Source: a virus
Direction: 5' to 3' (one strand)
DNA: 27,880 bases
IMG/VR virus record: IMGVR_UViG_3300031952_000108
Location: 1-27,880 of that record
Shown in pieces: positions 1-8,426 of the stretch. Below the pieces are notes generated by a model. That model had not been told where the DNA came from. It searched no databases and saw only the letters and a program-made list of their open reading frames with translations. Positions within the stretch are counted from its first letter, which is position 1; the number at the start of each line of letters is the position of its first letter. The translations under genes were made by a program, and so were the position numbers.

Positions 1-180
1 CAGATTCGGCAGTACCACCCGACGATTGTGATCTTCGACGAAGCGGCGCACCTAGACGAGTTCCGGGAAAGCTACGGAGCTGCGGAGCCAGTGTGCAGCC
101 AAATTATCGCGGTGTCGAGTGCTGCACCGTCGTTCTTTGGCGATATTTGTGTGGAGGCCTGGAGCGGCACCCACAATTAG
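1..180 (+). CDS. terL: Terminase large subunit, ATPase part (5' truncated, ends early)
   Basis: Reading frame 1 is open from the window edge to TAG at 178-180 and gives the last 59 residues of a terminase ATPase domain. It contains a Walker B strand with catalytic Glu (TIVIFDEAAHLDEF, residues 8-21 of the fragment) and the following coupling motif (AVSSAAPSFFGDIC), both typical of phage DNA-packaging motors. The motor cuts concatemeric DNA and pumps it through the portal using ATP. Walker A lies upstream of the window. The frame ends at TAG, and a second in-frame stop (TGA, 202-204) precedes the nuclease half at 220. The end is therefore either a true split gene, a disruption or a sequencing error. 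Family assignment is firm; the natural 3' end is not. Confidence 0.85.
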   Translation, partial: QIRQYHPTIVIFDEAAHLDEFRESYGAAEPVCSQIIAVSSAAPSFFGDICVEAWSGTHN

Positions 181-219
181 TTGTATCCAGAAGTTTTTTC
201 TTGACTAGCGGTTGTACCC

Positions 220-1200
220 ATGCTAGAAACCGTACCAAGCGCACAGTCGTTCCCGCCGCCGAAAGGTTGCCGGGAGGCGACGTCCCCGCTGGGAATCGAA
301 GTCCTCAGACTCCATTACAGCGCAGACCCAGCCAAGGGGCCGGAATGGGCGGCTATCGCCAAGCCACATGCGCCGAGTGTCGCCAACTGGAACCAAGAAC
401 AAGAGATTGACTTCGGGGCCTTCCTGGGAACCCGCCTATTCCCTGAGTTCCAGCGCGAACTCACGGTCATAACCCCCTTCCCTGTCCCGCCTTCCTGGAC
501 ACGGTACATGGCAATTGATCCCCATCCCAGAAGGCCCCACGCGTTTCTGTGGGTGGCGGTGTCACCTGGGGATGACCATGTTTATTACCGGTCTTATTGG
601 CCCTCGAAGATTTACGGCAAGCCGGGAGACGTGCCGGAAGACGACGACCTGTACCACATCGACGACTACGTGGCCACCATCAAGATGGTCGAGTCGAAAC
701 AGTGCGACGTCTTCGGTCCCGGAGGCTTTGCTGACAACGGCGGCAAGGACGAGGTGATTTCGCGGCGGATTATGGACCCCTACGGGAAGGCCATAGCCTC
801 AGAACGCAAGTGGGGGAAAGAGGGCGCAGAGACTTTTTGGGACAGGTACGCGCAACTCGGAATCCATTGCGAACCAGCGAAGCGCGATTTCCAGGCTGGT
901 CGGGATGCGGTAGGTCGGCGGCTGCGGCCCAGGAAGGTGATCGATGAGACTGGCGAGCGCATCCAGAGCCAGATACTGGTGTTCGAGACCCTGCCGGAAC
1001 TGATTTTCGAATTGGAGAACAACCGATTCCCAGTGCTGACGCCGGAACAAGCCGCACGGCGCGATCCTGCGGATGTACCGCTCCCGAAGCGGAAGTGCCT
1101 TACCGACCTCATGCGCTACATCGAAATTACCGACCCGGCCTTCGTCGAGCATGTGGAGCCGACGTTGCTGCCGAGACTGGCCGAAGGGGTGAGTTACTAA
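220..1200 (+). CDS. terL: Terminase large subunit, nuclease part
   Basis: This 326-residue product matches the C-terminal RNase H-like nuclease half of TerL. The beta-1 strand with the first metal-binding Asp is at residues 97-101 (MAIDP, Asp100), and the last acidic motif is LTDLMRY with Asp296, equivalent to the usual hD-xLRY pattern. The stretch LHYSADPAKGPEW followed by WNQEQEIDFGAFLG is the usual linker joining ATPase and nuclease in terminases. It cuts the genome during initiation and headful termination. It is in the same frame as the ATPase fragment but separated by TAG and TGA, so it starts either at ATG 220 or at an unseen upstream site. No good ribosome-binding site precedes 220. 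The first 20 or so residues look unlike terminase and may be translated junction sequence. Confidence 0.85.
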   Translation: MLETVPSAQSFPPPKGCREATSPLGIEVLRLHYSADPAKGPEWAAIAKPHAPSVANWNQEQEIDFGAFLGTRLFPEFQRELTVITPFPVPPSWTRYMAIDPHPRRPHAFLWVAVSPGDDHVYYRSYWPSKIYGKPGDVPEDDDLYHIDDYVATIKMVESKQCDVFGPGGFADNGGKDEVISRRIMDPYGKAIASERKWGKEGAETFWDRYAQLGIHCEPAKRDFQAGRDAVGRRLRPRKVIDETGERIQSQILVFETLPELIFELENNRFPVLTPEQAARRDPADVPLPKRKCLTDLMRYIEITDPAFVEHVEPTLLPRLAEGVSY

Positions 1201-1362
1201 GAATGCGGGCGACCTTTGTCGCGGTGAATACGTTGGTGAGAGTCCAACACCCTTGCGCCGTGAGGCGTCAGGGTTGCCGGAGCAAGGACGGACACCGAAG
1301 CCAGACCAAGCCAGCGGACGCGGTTGGCGGATCGCCCGCAGAAATTGAAGGGGTGAGCTACT
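1183..1362 (+). repeat. 16-bp direct repeat flanking a 164-bp unit
   Basis: GAAGGGGTGAGTTACT at 1183-1198 recurs with one mismatch as GAAGGGGTGAGCTACT at 1347-1362. The first copy encodes the last residues of the terminase (EGVSY, then stop). The second encodes the same five residues and a stop in the frame just before the ATG of the next gene. Each copy holds a GGGGTGA ribosome-binding sequence a few bases before an ATG (1203 and 1364). The simplest reading is that the original terminase/next-gene junction was duplicated when the 164-bp unit between the copies was gained. Confidence 0.7.
1204..1340 (+). ncRNA. Candidate structured RNA element between terL and the next gene
   Basis: A perfect 9-bp inverted repeat closes the element (TGCGGGCGA 1204-1212 with TCGCCCGCA 1332-1340). 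Nested inside are GTTGG-TGAGAGT-CCAAC (1232-1248), a long hairpin ACCCT-tg-CGCC-GTGA-GGCG-tc-AGGGT with a GNRA loop (1249-1274), and a CCAAGCC/GGTTGG stem further on. The GGTGAGAGTCC loop resembles, from memory, the coordination-loop hairpin of domain I in group II introns, but no domain V, 5' GUGYG end or reverse transcriptase is visible. A competing hairpin GCGAC-CTTT-GTCGC (1209-1222) would disrupt the outer stem. The same span can be read as a 53-aa ORF from ATG 1203 with a plausible ribosome-binding site, which is the main alternative. Fold was judged by eye only. Confidence 0.4.
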
Positions 1363-1363
1363 G

Positions 1364-1681
1364 ATGGCAAACGGAGTCAACGGCCTGAGACTGACCGTCA
1401 TTGTCGGGGTTTTGGGAATCGTAGTCGGGATTGGCGGTAAGGGCGTAGCGGACAGGTTATCAATGGAAAGGGGCGCAACGTCTGCGGCTGTCGAAATCAG
1501 CACAATCAAGACGCAGATCGGTGAACTGAAACATGCTGACGAGGTTCTGAGTGAAAGTGCGGTATCAGTCCGCGAGTTCTCACAGTTCACCGGAGCCACG
1601 GACAAGCGCCTAGAGGAAATTCTGGACCAAGTGAAGTCCCTGCGGGCGGAGTTTATGCAGGCAAACAGGAGGGGGAAATGA
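1364..1681 (+). CDS. Small membrane protein with coiled-coil tail
   Basis: The 105-residue product has one hydrophobic segment (about residues 9-30, LRLTVIVGVLGIVVGIGG) and then a hydrophilic, heptad-like helical region rich in Glu, Lys and Ser to the end. Size and layout resemble phage holin or spanin-like accessory proteins, but no diagnostic motif is present and no endolysin gene was recognised nearby. GGGGTGA is 7 nt upstream and the ATG overlaps the preceding stop frame by one base (TGATG). The stop overlaps the next ATG (ATGA), so it is probably co-translated with the exported protein that follows. Function unknown; an anchor or lysis role is inference only. Confidence 0.7.
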   Translation: MANGVNGLRLTVIVGVLGIVVGIGGKGVADRLSMERGATSAAVEISTIKTQIGELKHADEVLSESAVSVREFSQFTGATDKRLEEILDQVKSLRAEFMQANRRGK

Positions 1682-3129
1682 AAGGCAGATTACAGATTGC
1701 ACTACTGACGGTGGTGGCAGGAGTTCTCTTCGCCTTGCCGATGCACGGCCAGCGGTGGAGTGGAGCGGCGGGTGGAGATTCCTGGGTTCCAGATGCCTAC
1801 AACCTGATATTCGGGTTGCCGGCGGGAACCGATGGCGTGTTCGTCAGAACCACGGCGTCGAACGAAATCACGCTGACCGGGGCGAATGGACAGAAGTACG
1901 TCATCAACCTCGGGGCAGCAGGCCTGACGTTTCCCAACGGGATGACCCTGCGGGCGAGTGACACCGACGTTTGGGATGGGCTTACGCTAATCAAGTCTAC
2001 GACTGTTGGCCCGACCGTGGGAGAGGAGGGTGTGGCCCTCTATGTCCAGAACAACCGGACGGCAGTCATCGAAGACCAAGCCACCGTGACAGGCATCGAG
2101 TCGGCCGTGCGTGCAAGAGGCGCTGGCCGAAGCCTGACAATCCGTGGGGGGCACTTTAGGACGTACATTGATGCGGATACCTACCCTGGCGCGGACGCAA
2201 TCACGTCGGTGGGTGTAGATGGCGCGGTAAGGACAACGGCCAGTCTAGCCGCACACGACGGGACAGCCTTCGTAGGGGTTCGGTCTTACATGGCTCCAGA
2301 TTTCGCCGACGCGAGCAAAGTGACCAACTTCCACGCATTCTGGGGATACAACGAGTCCGCATCACAGGCTGTGACCAACCTTCTTTACGGGAGTGACGGC
2401 GGGGGTGGGTTCACCTACGGGGTCAACCTGAGTGGCACCACCATCGGCACGGCAGATATTGTCCTCTCGAATGGTTTGACACTTGCCAGCGCCACACCGA
2501 AGGAATTGGACATCTTCAACTCTGCCCAGACTACGGCGGCTGGCTCCACCACGTTTTACAGCAAAGTCGAATCGCTCACCAACGCCCTGACTGGCGACCA
2601 AATCGCCGTCCGGGGCCGGTCAAACAACAACGTCGCCTCGATGACCGGCGCGATCATAGGTGGGTACTTCCAGGCTGCAAACTATCAGGATTCGGCCAAC
2701 GGAACCTTGCGTGGCGCGTACATCGAGGCGCTGACGAAGGGCAAGGATGCCGCCGTTGCACGCGGCCTCGAAGTCAATGTGGACACCGACGACACTGAGG
2801 TGTTCGGCACCGAACTCTCTGCGCTCTACGCTTCGGTACAAACGGGTTCGAACCAAACCTACAGTGGGGTGGCCACCGTCCTCAGACTTGCCAACAACGG
2901 CGTGGCGGGTGGCGGCGGGAAGAATCTGGGTTCATTCATCCGCATGGACTCTGAGTCAAACGCTGTTGGAGCAACCGTTCTGATCGACGCTTCAGCCGCT
3001 AAACAGGTGGCCCAAACCGGCAACGCTGTTTGTTTGATGAGCTTCAAGGATTCGGCTGGCACGGTTCGCTACCTCATCTACGACACAGACGCGGCGACTG
3101 CTGTCTCAGTCAATACGACTTGCCCGTAG
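1678..3129 (+). CDS. Exported beta-rich fibre-like protein
   Basis: The product has 483 residues. The first 24 form a classical signal peptide: Lys/Arg, a hydrophobic core (IALLTVVAGVLFAL) and a small-residue site before Gln (MHG|Q). The remainder is Gly/Ala/Thr/Asn-rich with short alternating beta-type segments (LYVQNNRTAVIEDQ, GAIIGGYFQAANYQ), as expected for a fibre shaft or beta-solenoid. The tail ends with a Cys in NTTCP that may pair with the Cys in NAVCLMSF. It is followed by a small exported protein and then the portal. No enzymatic motif was recognised. A virion fibre or host-surface attachment role is likely from composition and context, but there is no firm family match. Confidence 0.75.
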   Translation: MKGRLQIALLTVVAGVLFALPMHGQRWSGAAGGDSWVPDAYNLIFGLPAGTDGVFVRTTASNEITLTGANGQKYVINLGAAGLTFPNGMTLRASDTDVWDGLTLIKSTTVGPTVGEEGVALYVQNNRTAVIEDQATVTGIESAVRARGAGRSLTIRGGHFRTYIDADTYPGADAITSVGVDGAVRTTASLAAHDGTAFVGVRSYMAPDFADASKVTNFHAFWGYNESASQAVTNLLYGSDGGGGFTYGVNLSGTTIGTADIVLSNGLTLASATPKELDIFNSAQTTAAGSTTFYSKVESLTNALTGDQIAVRGRSNNNVASMTGAIIGGYFQAANYQDSANGTLRGAYIEALTKGKDAAVARGLEVNVDTDDTEVFGTELSALYASVQTGSNQTYSGVATVLRLANNGVAGGGGKNLGSFIRMDSESNAVGATVLIDASAAKQVAQTGNAVCLMSFKDSAGTVRYLIYDTDAATAVSVNTTCP

Positions 3130-3139
3130 GGAGCGAGGA

Positions 3140-3409
3140 ATGATGCGACGTTGGGTAGCCATCGTTCTGATAGGTCTGGTTCTTACGCCTGGGGTGTTCG
3201 CGCAGAAGGCAGAAGCGCCAGCGCCGGTCGTCAAGGTCGAGGAATTACAGAAGCATCTAGGCGAACTGGAGAACACAAGGGAACAGGCCTTGGCGAACCT
3301 CCACGCGATAGATGGGGCGATTCAGGAGTGCAAATACTGGATCAAGAGGGCGCAAGCGGGGCCGGGGAAGCCGGAAGTCAAGCGCACTGAACCGGCACCA
3401 GCACAGTAG
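3140..3409 (+). CDS. Small exported coiled-coil protein
   Basis: Residues 1-22 form a signal peptide with a clear AxA|Q site (MMRRWVAIVLIGLVLTPGVFA|Q). A predicted helix of about 40 residues follows with regular Leu/Ile spacing (EELQKHLGELENTREQALAN), and the tail is Pro/Ala/Lys-rich. Length is 89 residues. GGAGCGAGGA lies directly upstream of the ATG. It could be a periplasmic spanin-like or fibre-chaperone protein; the small size, export signal and coiled coil allow either. No known family is recognised. It lies between the exported fibre-like protein and the portal gene. Confidence 0.7.
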   Translation: MMRRWVAIVLIGLVLTPGVFAQKAEAPAPVVKVEELQKHLGELENTREQALANLHAIDGAIQECKYWIKRAQAGPGKPEVKRTEPAPAQ

Positions 3410-3419
3410 CGGAGAATTC

Positions 3420-5582
3420 ATGTCCCAAGCGGGTTTGGACTCTCGGGTCAGTGACACCATCGAACGCCGGAAAGCCTCGCGTGATTGGACGCGGGACAAC
3501 TTCTGGGGCGAGTTCGAGGAAGTCTGGCGGTACATGAAGTGCCGCACCGTGCCCATCACCGACCCCAAGACGGGGAAGGAAGACACGACTCGCACCAACA
3601 TCTGTATGCCCGATTTCTGGAGTGTCGTCCGGCGGAAGACGGCGAAACTCACGGCGCGACCTCCGACCCTGCGGATTCACGCGAAGAGTCCGCAAGTCGC
3701 CGAGTGGTGGACTGGGTTCGCGGCGTATCAGTGGGATCGCGCGCATGAGCAAGTCGTCCAGCGGCGCCATGTTCTCCAGGCACAACTGTTTGGTCTGTCC
3801 GTCAAGGCGCATTGGTATGACACCGTGATCGAGAATCGCCGGTTTCGTAGGAAGACCGAAGACGTACTGGCCGAAATCGGCGTCGTCATGGACGATGAGA
3901 CTGGGAAGTTGCAACTCCCGAGCGTGGACGAAATCCAGACGAAAAGGACTCGGCCATACAAGGACTTCCCTCCGCAGCAGACACAGGAACTTATGGCCTC
4001 CGTAGGCCCTGAGATGTTCCGGCGCGAGGCGATCCGCAAGTACGAGGGTCCGGTATCCTCATTCGTATTCCTGGGGGACTTCTATCCAGAGCCAGAGTTC
4101 GAAAGTCTGCACAGTGCGGCCTGGATAATCCTGGAAGCGATGCGCGATGTGGAATGGCTGGCCTACTTTGCCAAGCAAAAGTATTCCGATCCCCGCGACC
4201 CCCAGGCCCCAGAGCGACCGATATTCGACACCAAGCGCTTGCAGGAACTCCTCGATGGCGTTTCGTACTCTACCACTTCGGCTGCTAAGGACGAGGATCT
4301 GAAGGCCCAACTGCGGTCGGCAATCTTCAAGACCGAACCGTTGGTGGACGTGAAACTCCTCCCGGTCAAACGGTTCAAGATTACCAGCGAGTACGTCTTC
4401 AAAGACGGCTGGCCGCACGTGCGTTGGATCGGGAACGACAAGCACCTCCTGAACTACACGGAGAGTGACAAGGACGACGGGTACATGCCGTTGCCGTGGG
4501 ACCTCAACGGTCGCTACAACCTCTCGTCATTCACACCGATTCCAGACCTTTTGTGGGGTGTGGGGGATTCCTCGCCACGCATCCTGCGGCATCTTATGCG
4601 TTTGCACAATGTTACTGTAGCGCAACGTACCGATTTAGTTACTGCGGCCTTGATGCCGCTCGTGCCCATCCGTGAGGGTGCGGACATCCCGGAGCAGATT
4701 CAGAACCGGGGGTGTATGCGGGTCTTTCGCGTAAAAACGCCGGGCGACATTGGTACACCCATAACAGTTCAAGTTCCGCGTGAGGCTTGGGAGTCGGAAA
4801 AAGCCATCCTTATGCAGATGCAGAACGCTGAACCCTCCCTCAATTCCTTCGGCGTGGAAAGTCAGGCGGTTCCAGGAGCCTCTCAGGTGGCGACACTCGG
4901 GATGCTCCAACAAAGAGCTGGTGAGGCACTGTCGGCTGACGAACTTGAGCGCCTGAACGAATCTCTGGCTGAGGAAACGACCATCAAGTTGCTCATGGCG
5001 CAGCAGGGCCTTTCGGAAATCCCCAAGATTCCGAAGCAGTTCATGCCAGCGCCGGAAGCCGAGGCGGACAGTTCAATGATGACGCTGGCAAGCGGTGCCC
5101 CAGGGGAACGTGCGGCAGTGACGATAAAGGATCCGCTCGAACTCCAGGAAGACTTGGAGGTCATCCCGGAATTGGGAAGCACCTTGGCCCTGGACGACGA
5201 ATTCAAGAGGTCGAGTGCTGAGAAGTTGTACTTGGTGGCAAGTGCCGACCCCATCCTGTGGAACAAGCGCGAGGCCGCACAGCAGTTGGCCAGCACGTTC
5301 CGGGCGAGGGACGCTGAAAAGCTGCTCAATCCTGAGATGCCGCCAAGCCCGCGAGTGCCTGAGACTCGGGTAAGCATTTCGCTGGCCCTGAAGTGGGACG
5401 ACTTGCCGGGAGAGGTACAGAACGAAATCCTACAAAAAACCGGCCTCAGCCCCAGCGCAGACCTCGACGCTCGGGACGCCTTAAAGAGCGTGGAAAGACT
5501 GAATCAGGCAGCAAAGGCGGCTCAGGAATTGACCGAACCGGCGGTGACTCCCTCCGATGGGGAACAGGTAAAGAGGACGTGA
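3420..5582 (+). CDS. Portal protein
   Basis: The 720-residue size, position downstream of the terminase and sequence style match the large podovirus-like portal family. The N-terminal part has a basic helical wing (RRKASRDWTRDNFWGEFEEVW) and a conserved patch TRTNICMPDFWSVVRRKTAKL. A mixed alpha/beta clip and stem follow, then a long helical crown rich in Glu/Leu/Gln near the C terminus (residues about 480-700). The dodecameric ring forms the DNA gate at one capsid vertex and docks the terminase and the adaptor. ATG 3420, with GGAGA a few bases upstream, is preferred; an in-frame extension to 3312 would overlap the previous gene and is unlikely. The adjacent small gene follows with a one-base gap. 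Confidence 0.85.
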   Translation: MSQAGLDSRVSDTIERRKASRDWTRDNFWGEFEEVWRYMKCRTVPITDPKTGKEDTTRTNICMPDFWSVVRRKTAKLTARPPTLRIHAKSPQVAEWWTGFAAYQWDRAHEQVVQRRHVLQAQLFGLSVKAHWYDTVIENRRFRRKTEDVLAEIGVVMDDETGKLQLPSVDEIQTKRTRPYKDFPPQQTQELMASVGPEMFRREAIRKYEGPVSSFVFLGDFYPEPEFESLHSAAWIILEAMRDVEWLAYFAKQKYSDPRDPQAPERPIFDTKRLQELLDGVSYSTTSAAKDEDLKAQLRSAIFKTEPLVDVKLLPVKRFKITSEYVFKDGWPHVRWIGNDKHLLNYTESDKDDGYMPLPWDLNGRYNLSSFTPIPDLLWGVGDSSPRILRHLMRLHNVTVAQRTDLVTAALMPLVPIREGADIPEQIQNRGCMRVFRVKTPGDIGTPITVQVPREAWESEKAILMQMQNAEPSLNSFGVESQAVPGASQVATLGMLQQRAGEALSADELERLNESLAEETTIKLLMAQQGLSEIPKIPKQFMPAPEAEADSSMMTLASGAPGERAAVTIKDPLELQEDLEVIPELGSTLALDDEFKRSSAEKLYLVASADPILWNKREAAQQLASTFRARDAEKLLNPEMPPSPRVPETRVSISLALKWDDLPGEVQNEILQKTGLSPSADLDARDALKSVERLNQAAKAAQELTEPAVTPSDGEQVKRT

Positions 5583-5583
5583 G

Positions 5584-5934
5584 ATGCCAAGATTCCGCAA
5601 AAAGCCGATTGTAATTGAGGCGGTGCAACTAACGTGGGGGAACTGGTCTGAGATGTGCGAACACGCGGGAGTCGGGAAGCTTTCGGACGGCAAGCCAGAA
5701 GGGTGTTATCTCGGACCGGACGGCCATCCGCGCAAGGGACACGAAGTTACCGACAAGATGGGCCTTGCGATTCCGACTTTGGAGGGGGTGATGATTGCCT
5801 CAGAGGATGACTGGGTAATCAGGGGGGTGAAGGGTGAACTCTACCCCTGCAAGTCAGACATCTTTGCGGCAACTTACGAACCCGAGGTTGCGCTGCCTGC
5901 CTCCGAAGCGAAGGGAGGACAGGGTGCTGGTTAA
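5584..5934 (+). CDS. Conserved small phage protein (FRKKPIVIEA family)
   Basis: The start, MPRFRKKPIVIEAVQLTWGN, and the end, DDWVIRGVKGELYPCKSDIF, are the signature of a widespread small phage protein. It usually begins with a KFRKKPVxIEA motif and ends in an iGDWIIkGvkGEfYPCkpDiF motif. Known relatives are 80-130 residues long; this one has 116. Their biochemical role is not established. The ATG follows the portal stop by one base and has GAGGA upstream. The 3' end overlaps the next start (GTG 5924) by 11 nt, so the two are likely co-translated. Family recognition is strong; no function can be assigned. Confidence 0.8.
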   Translation: MPRFRKKPIVIEAVQLTWGNWSEMCEHAGVGKLSDGKPEGCYLGPDGHPRKGHEVTDKMGLAIPTLEGVMIASEDDWVIRGVKGELYPCKSDIFAATYEPEVALPASEAKGGQGAG

Positions 5935-6100
5935 AGCGTTCGCAGGACTGAATTGGTTGAGCATCGAGAAGGGATACAACGACTGGTCGCGGACTGTCGA
6001 GGTTCTTTCGATTACGACCCACGTTGACCGAGAGGGAATGATGCAGTTGCTCGCAGTTTACAGGGAGCAGGTACCCGGCAATCCGGCCAGGCTGAACTGA
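5924..6100 (+). CDS. Small hypothetical protein
   Basis: The 58-residue ORF starts at GTG 5924 with a strong AGGGAGGA site 5 nt upstream. A longer in-frame ATG at 5834 lies deep within the previous gene and is not needed. The product is mixed alpha/beta with an aromatic N-terminal half (FAGLNWLSIEKGYNDW) and no cysteine, membrane segment or known motif. It lies between the conserved FRKKPIVIEA-family gene and the tailspike. Its stop is followed directly by GGAG, the ribosome-binding site of the tailspike. Not recognised. Confidence 0.6.
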   Translation: MLVKAFAGLNWLSIEKGYNDWSRTVEVLSITTHVDREGMMQLLAVYREQVPGNPARLN

Positions 6101-6113
6101 GGAGTTGCTAGGA

Positions 6114-8426
6114 ATGAAACTTCGCGCCATTGCGTTACTTGCCGCCCTCCTCTGGGCTTCATCGGCCTGGGCCACTACCGTGACCGGGACGATGAAGGAC
6201 GTGCAGGGCAACCTGCTTTCGGGAACGGGAGACTACGCCACTTTTCAGTTGATGAACTTCGGCTCGAACGTCCCGAGAGTGACGGGCACGAATATCGTCG
6301 TCCAGACCCAGCCGCTGAGGATCACGCCAGCGCAGTTGCAGGCGGGAGTCACCATTCAGGCGAACGACACCATCACACCCGCCACCACGTTCTATCGCGT
6401 GACGTTCTTCCAGGGGAGCCGACCCTTCCGAAGTGCCGACCATCGGATTACCGGGACCACCTACAACCTGGACTCGGCCACGCCGATCACCACGTCCCCG
6501 GTGGTTGCGGCGCCAACGGGGGACACGACCTACCCCCGATTGGACGGTGGCAACCTGAACTTGGTCGGACCTGGGTGGGCGCTTCCTGTACTGCTCGCAC
6601 ACACTTTTCCAGGTGCAGACGCAGGCGCGAAGATCGCAGCGGCAATCGCTGCTCTGCCTGCTACGGGCGGCACCGTGGATGCACGCGGGCTGCCAGGGGC
6701 GCAGACGATTTCCAGCGATGTTTTTACGGCAGCAACGAAGAACGTCAGGATACTTTGGGGAGCAGGCACCTATTCTTTTGGGGCAAACACGACCTTCCCC
6801 GCAAATATAGAGCATATGTTCGGCGTTGGCTCAATCTTTGCTGTTCCAAACGGGATAACGGTAACAATCAACGGCCCTCTATCCGCTCCAGTAGCGCAGA
6901 TATTCTCGCTGGCAGGTACAGGCCAAGTTGTATTTGGGCATGGTGCGGTGAAAGAGGTTTATCCTCAATGGTGGGGAGCAAGGGCTGATGGGGTGACCGA
7001 CGATAGCGCAGCCGTCCAAGCCGCCATTAACTCGAACTACTTTGCTGGCGCTTCTAATTCGGGTGGCCGTGTTTACTTTCCAGCGGGGATTTACCTTCTA
7101 AATTCTCAGATCGATGTCACAGATTTCCAGCTTGGAATATCTCTAGTCGGGCCACGATGGACTAGCCTGACCGGAGTATTAGAAAAGCAGAGAGGCGCCA
7201 ATCTGCGCGGAAATCATGTCGGCATCATGTTCGACTTCACTGGCTCAAGACTTGTCACACTAGAGAACCTGTTTATTGATAATGGTGCAAGCATCCCCTC
7301 TGTAGGCCTGCTTTTTGCGCGATCAACTACCAATACGTCTGCGGACTTCAACACCCTCCGGCAGGTTGACGTATCTCTTGCTTCGCGCCCGGCAGCGAAC
7401 GGCGGGAACGGAACTGTGGCTCTCTATAACCGGGCCGCTGAAATCTTTTCCGTCGAGCATTCCAAGTTTGGGGCTGACAATCCGGCGGTGATAACAAGTA
7501 GTGCTACGTTCGGCGTAGCCAGCGCGTTTAAAACGATTGGCGGCTCAAGCTCGACGAGCTTTATGACGTTTGATGAAAACTGCTTTTTTACTGTGGCCAC
7601 TAACGGCATAGGCAACGCCCTATTCCTTAGTGTGGTGCGGAGCCTCCATTTTAACAATTCAAACTTCTACAGAAACACCGGCGGAACAAACGATTTTGCC
7701 CTGCGCATTTATCAGTCAGACAATGTATTGGTCTCGGGGCAGATTGAGGTGTTTCCCCGGTTGCTGGACTTGAGCGGATTGAATAACGGTATCAAGCTGG
7801 AAACATCAATTCTAAGTGATGTGGGAAGCACCATCTATTTTTCGGTGAATGGTGCAAGCTTTCGTAGAGGATTGATAAACATTCTGCCTATAACTGGCAG
7901 CGTCGTTGAGCCTTTATTCTCTATGTTGGGCGCGACGGCAGCAGTGACAGAGAACATCATCCACCTCTATGCTGGTCAGCTAGTCGGAACTGTTTCGGAA
8001 AGAGAACGGAACTATATCATGGAGAATAACACGGCCCGTGGCGTTTCGTTGGATGGTCTAGTGAAGGTGAAACGCGTATCAGCTGCTATAGGAACCCCTC
8101 TCGCCGCCGGCGACTTCGCCCTCTCTGGTGGATGGGGCAGCACCGCCAGCGTGGGAACCGTGCGTGGGACAGACCAATTCTTCTCGTTTGTCGTTACCTC
8201 GGCGGGGACAGGCCAGGGAGCAAGTCCCACTATAACGTTCACCTACCACGATGGGACGTGGACCACAGCGCCGCCTGTTACGTGCAACCGTCAGGATTTC
8301 GCTAGCCAACCAACGGTGACTTTCAGCACGAATGACACCAGCGCCACGGCACTCGTCCTGACATTCAATGGCACTCCGGTGGCGGCAGAATCGTTCAAAC
8401 TGGCCTGCCACGTCGGGGGTATCTGA
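6114..8426 (+). CDS. Exported tailspike with pectate-lyase-type beta-helix
   Basis: The product has 770 residues. Residues 1-20 are a signal peptide (MKLRAIALLAALLWASSAWA|T). An N-terminal beta-sandwich of about 110 residues follows, beginning TVTGTMKDVQGNLLSG and typical of phage tail adaptor modules. A right-handed beta-helix starts near residue 285 with YPQWWGARADGVTDDSAAVQ, the hallmark of the pectate-lyase-3 / GH28-like tailspike fold. The C-terminal part (about 650-770) is a small beta domain with a Cys pair (VTCNRQ, LACHVG). Tailspikes of this type bind and often degrade host polysaccharide. Catalytic residues cannot be placed without a structure. ATG 6114, with GGAG 9 nt upstream, is chosen over TTG 6105. 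The middle (about 6760-8090) is visibly less G+C-rich than its flanks, suggesting a transferred receptor-binding domain. Confidence 0.85.
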   Translation: MKLRAIALLAALLWASSAWATTVTGTMKDVQGNLLSGTGDYATFQLMNFGSNVPRVTGTNIVVQTQPLRITPAQLQAGVTIQANDTITPATTFYRVTFFQGSRPFRSADHRITGTTYNLDSATPITTSPVVAAPTGDTTYPRLDGGNLNLVGPGWALPVLLAHTFPGADAGAKIAAAIAALPATGGTVDARGLPGAQTISSDVFTAATKNVRILWGAGTYSFGANTTFPANIEHMFGVGSIFAVPNGITVTINGPLSAPVAQIFSLAGTGQVVFGHGAVKEVYPQWWGARADGVTDDSAAVQAAINSNYFAGASNSGGRVYFPAGIYLLNSQIDVTDFQLGISLVGPRWTSLTGVLEKQRGANLRGNHVGIMFDFTGSRLVTLENLFIDNGASIPSVGLLFARSTTNTSADFNTLRQVDVSLASRPAANGGNGTVALYNRAAEIFSVEHSKFGADNPAVITSSATFGVASAFKTIGGSSSTSFMTFDENCFFTVATNGIGNALFLSVVRSLHFNNSNFYRNTGGTNDFALRIYQSDNVLVSGQIEVFPRLLDLSGLNNGIKLETSILSDVGSTIYFSVNGASFRRGLINILPITGSVVEPLFSMLGATAAVTENIIHLYAGQLVGTVSERERNYIMENNTARGVSLDGLVKVKRVSAAIGTPLAAGDFALSGGWGSTASVGTVRGTDQFFSFVVTSAGTGQGASPTITFTYHDGTWTTAPPVTCNRQDFASQPTVTFSTNDTSATALVLTFNGTPVAAESFKLACHVGGI

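Noticed and set aside
93-410. 105-aa open frame bridging the terminase break in another frame
   Set aside because: Could be part of a double frameshift, but its residues do not resemble terminase and no slippery site is seen.
1204-1340. True group II intron
   Set aside because: No 5' GUGYG, no domain V/VI, no intron-encoded protein, and the unit is far too short.
1203-1364. 53-aa ORF over the candidate RNA element
   Set aside because: Has a ribosome-binding site but no recognisable protein features; the nested stems explain the span better. Kept as an alternative in the RNA entry.
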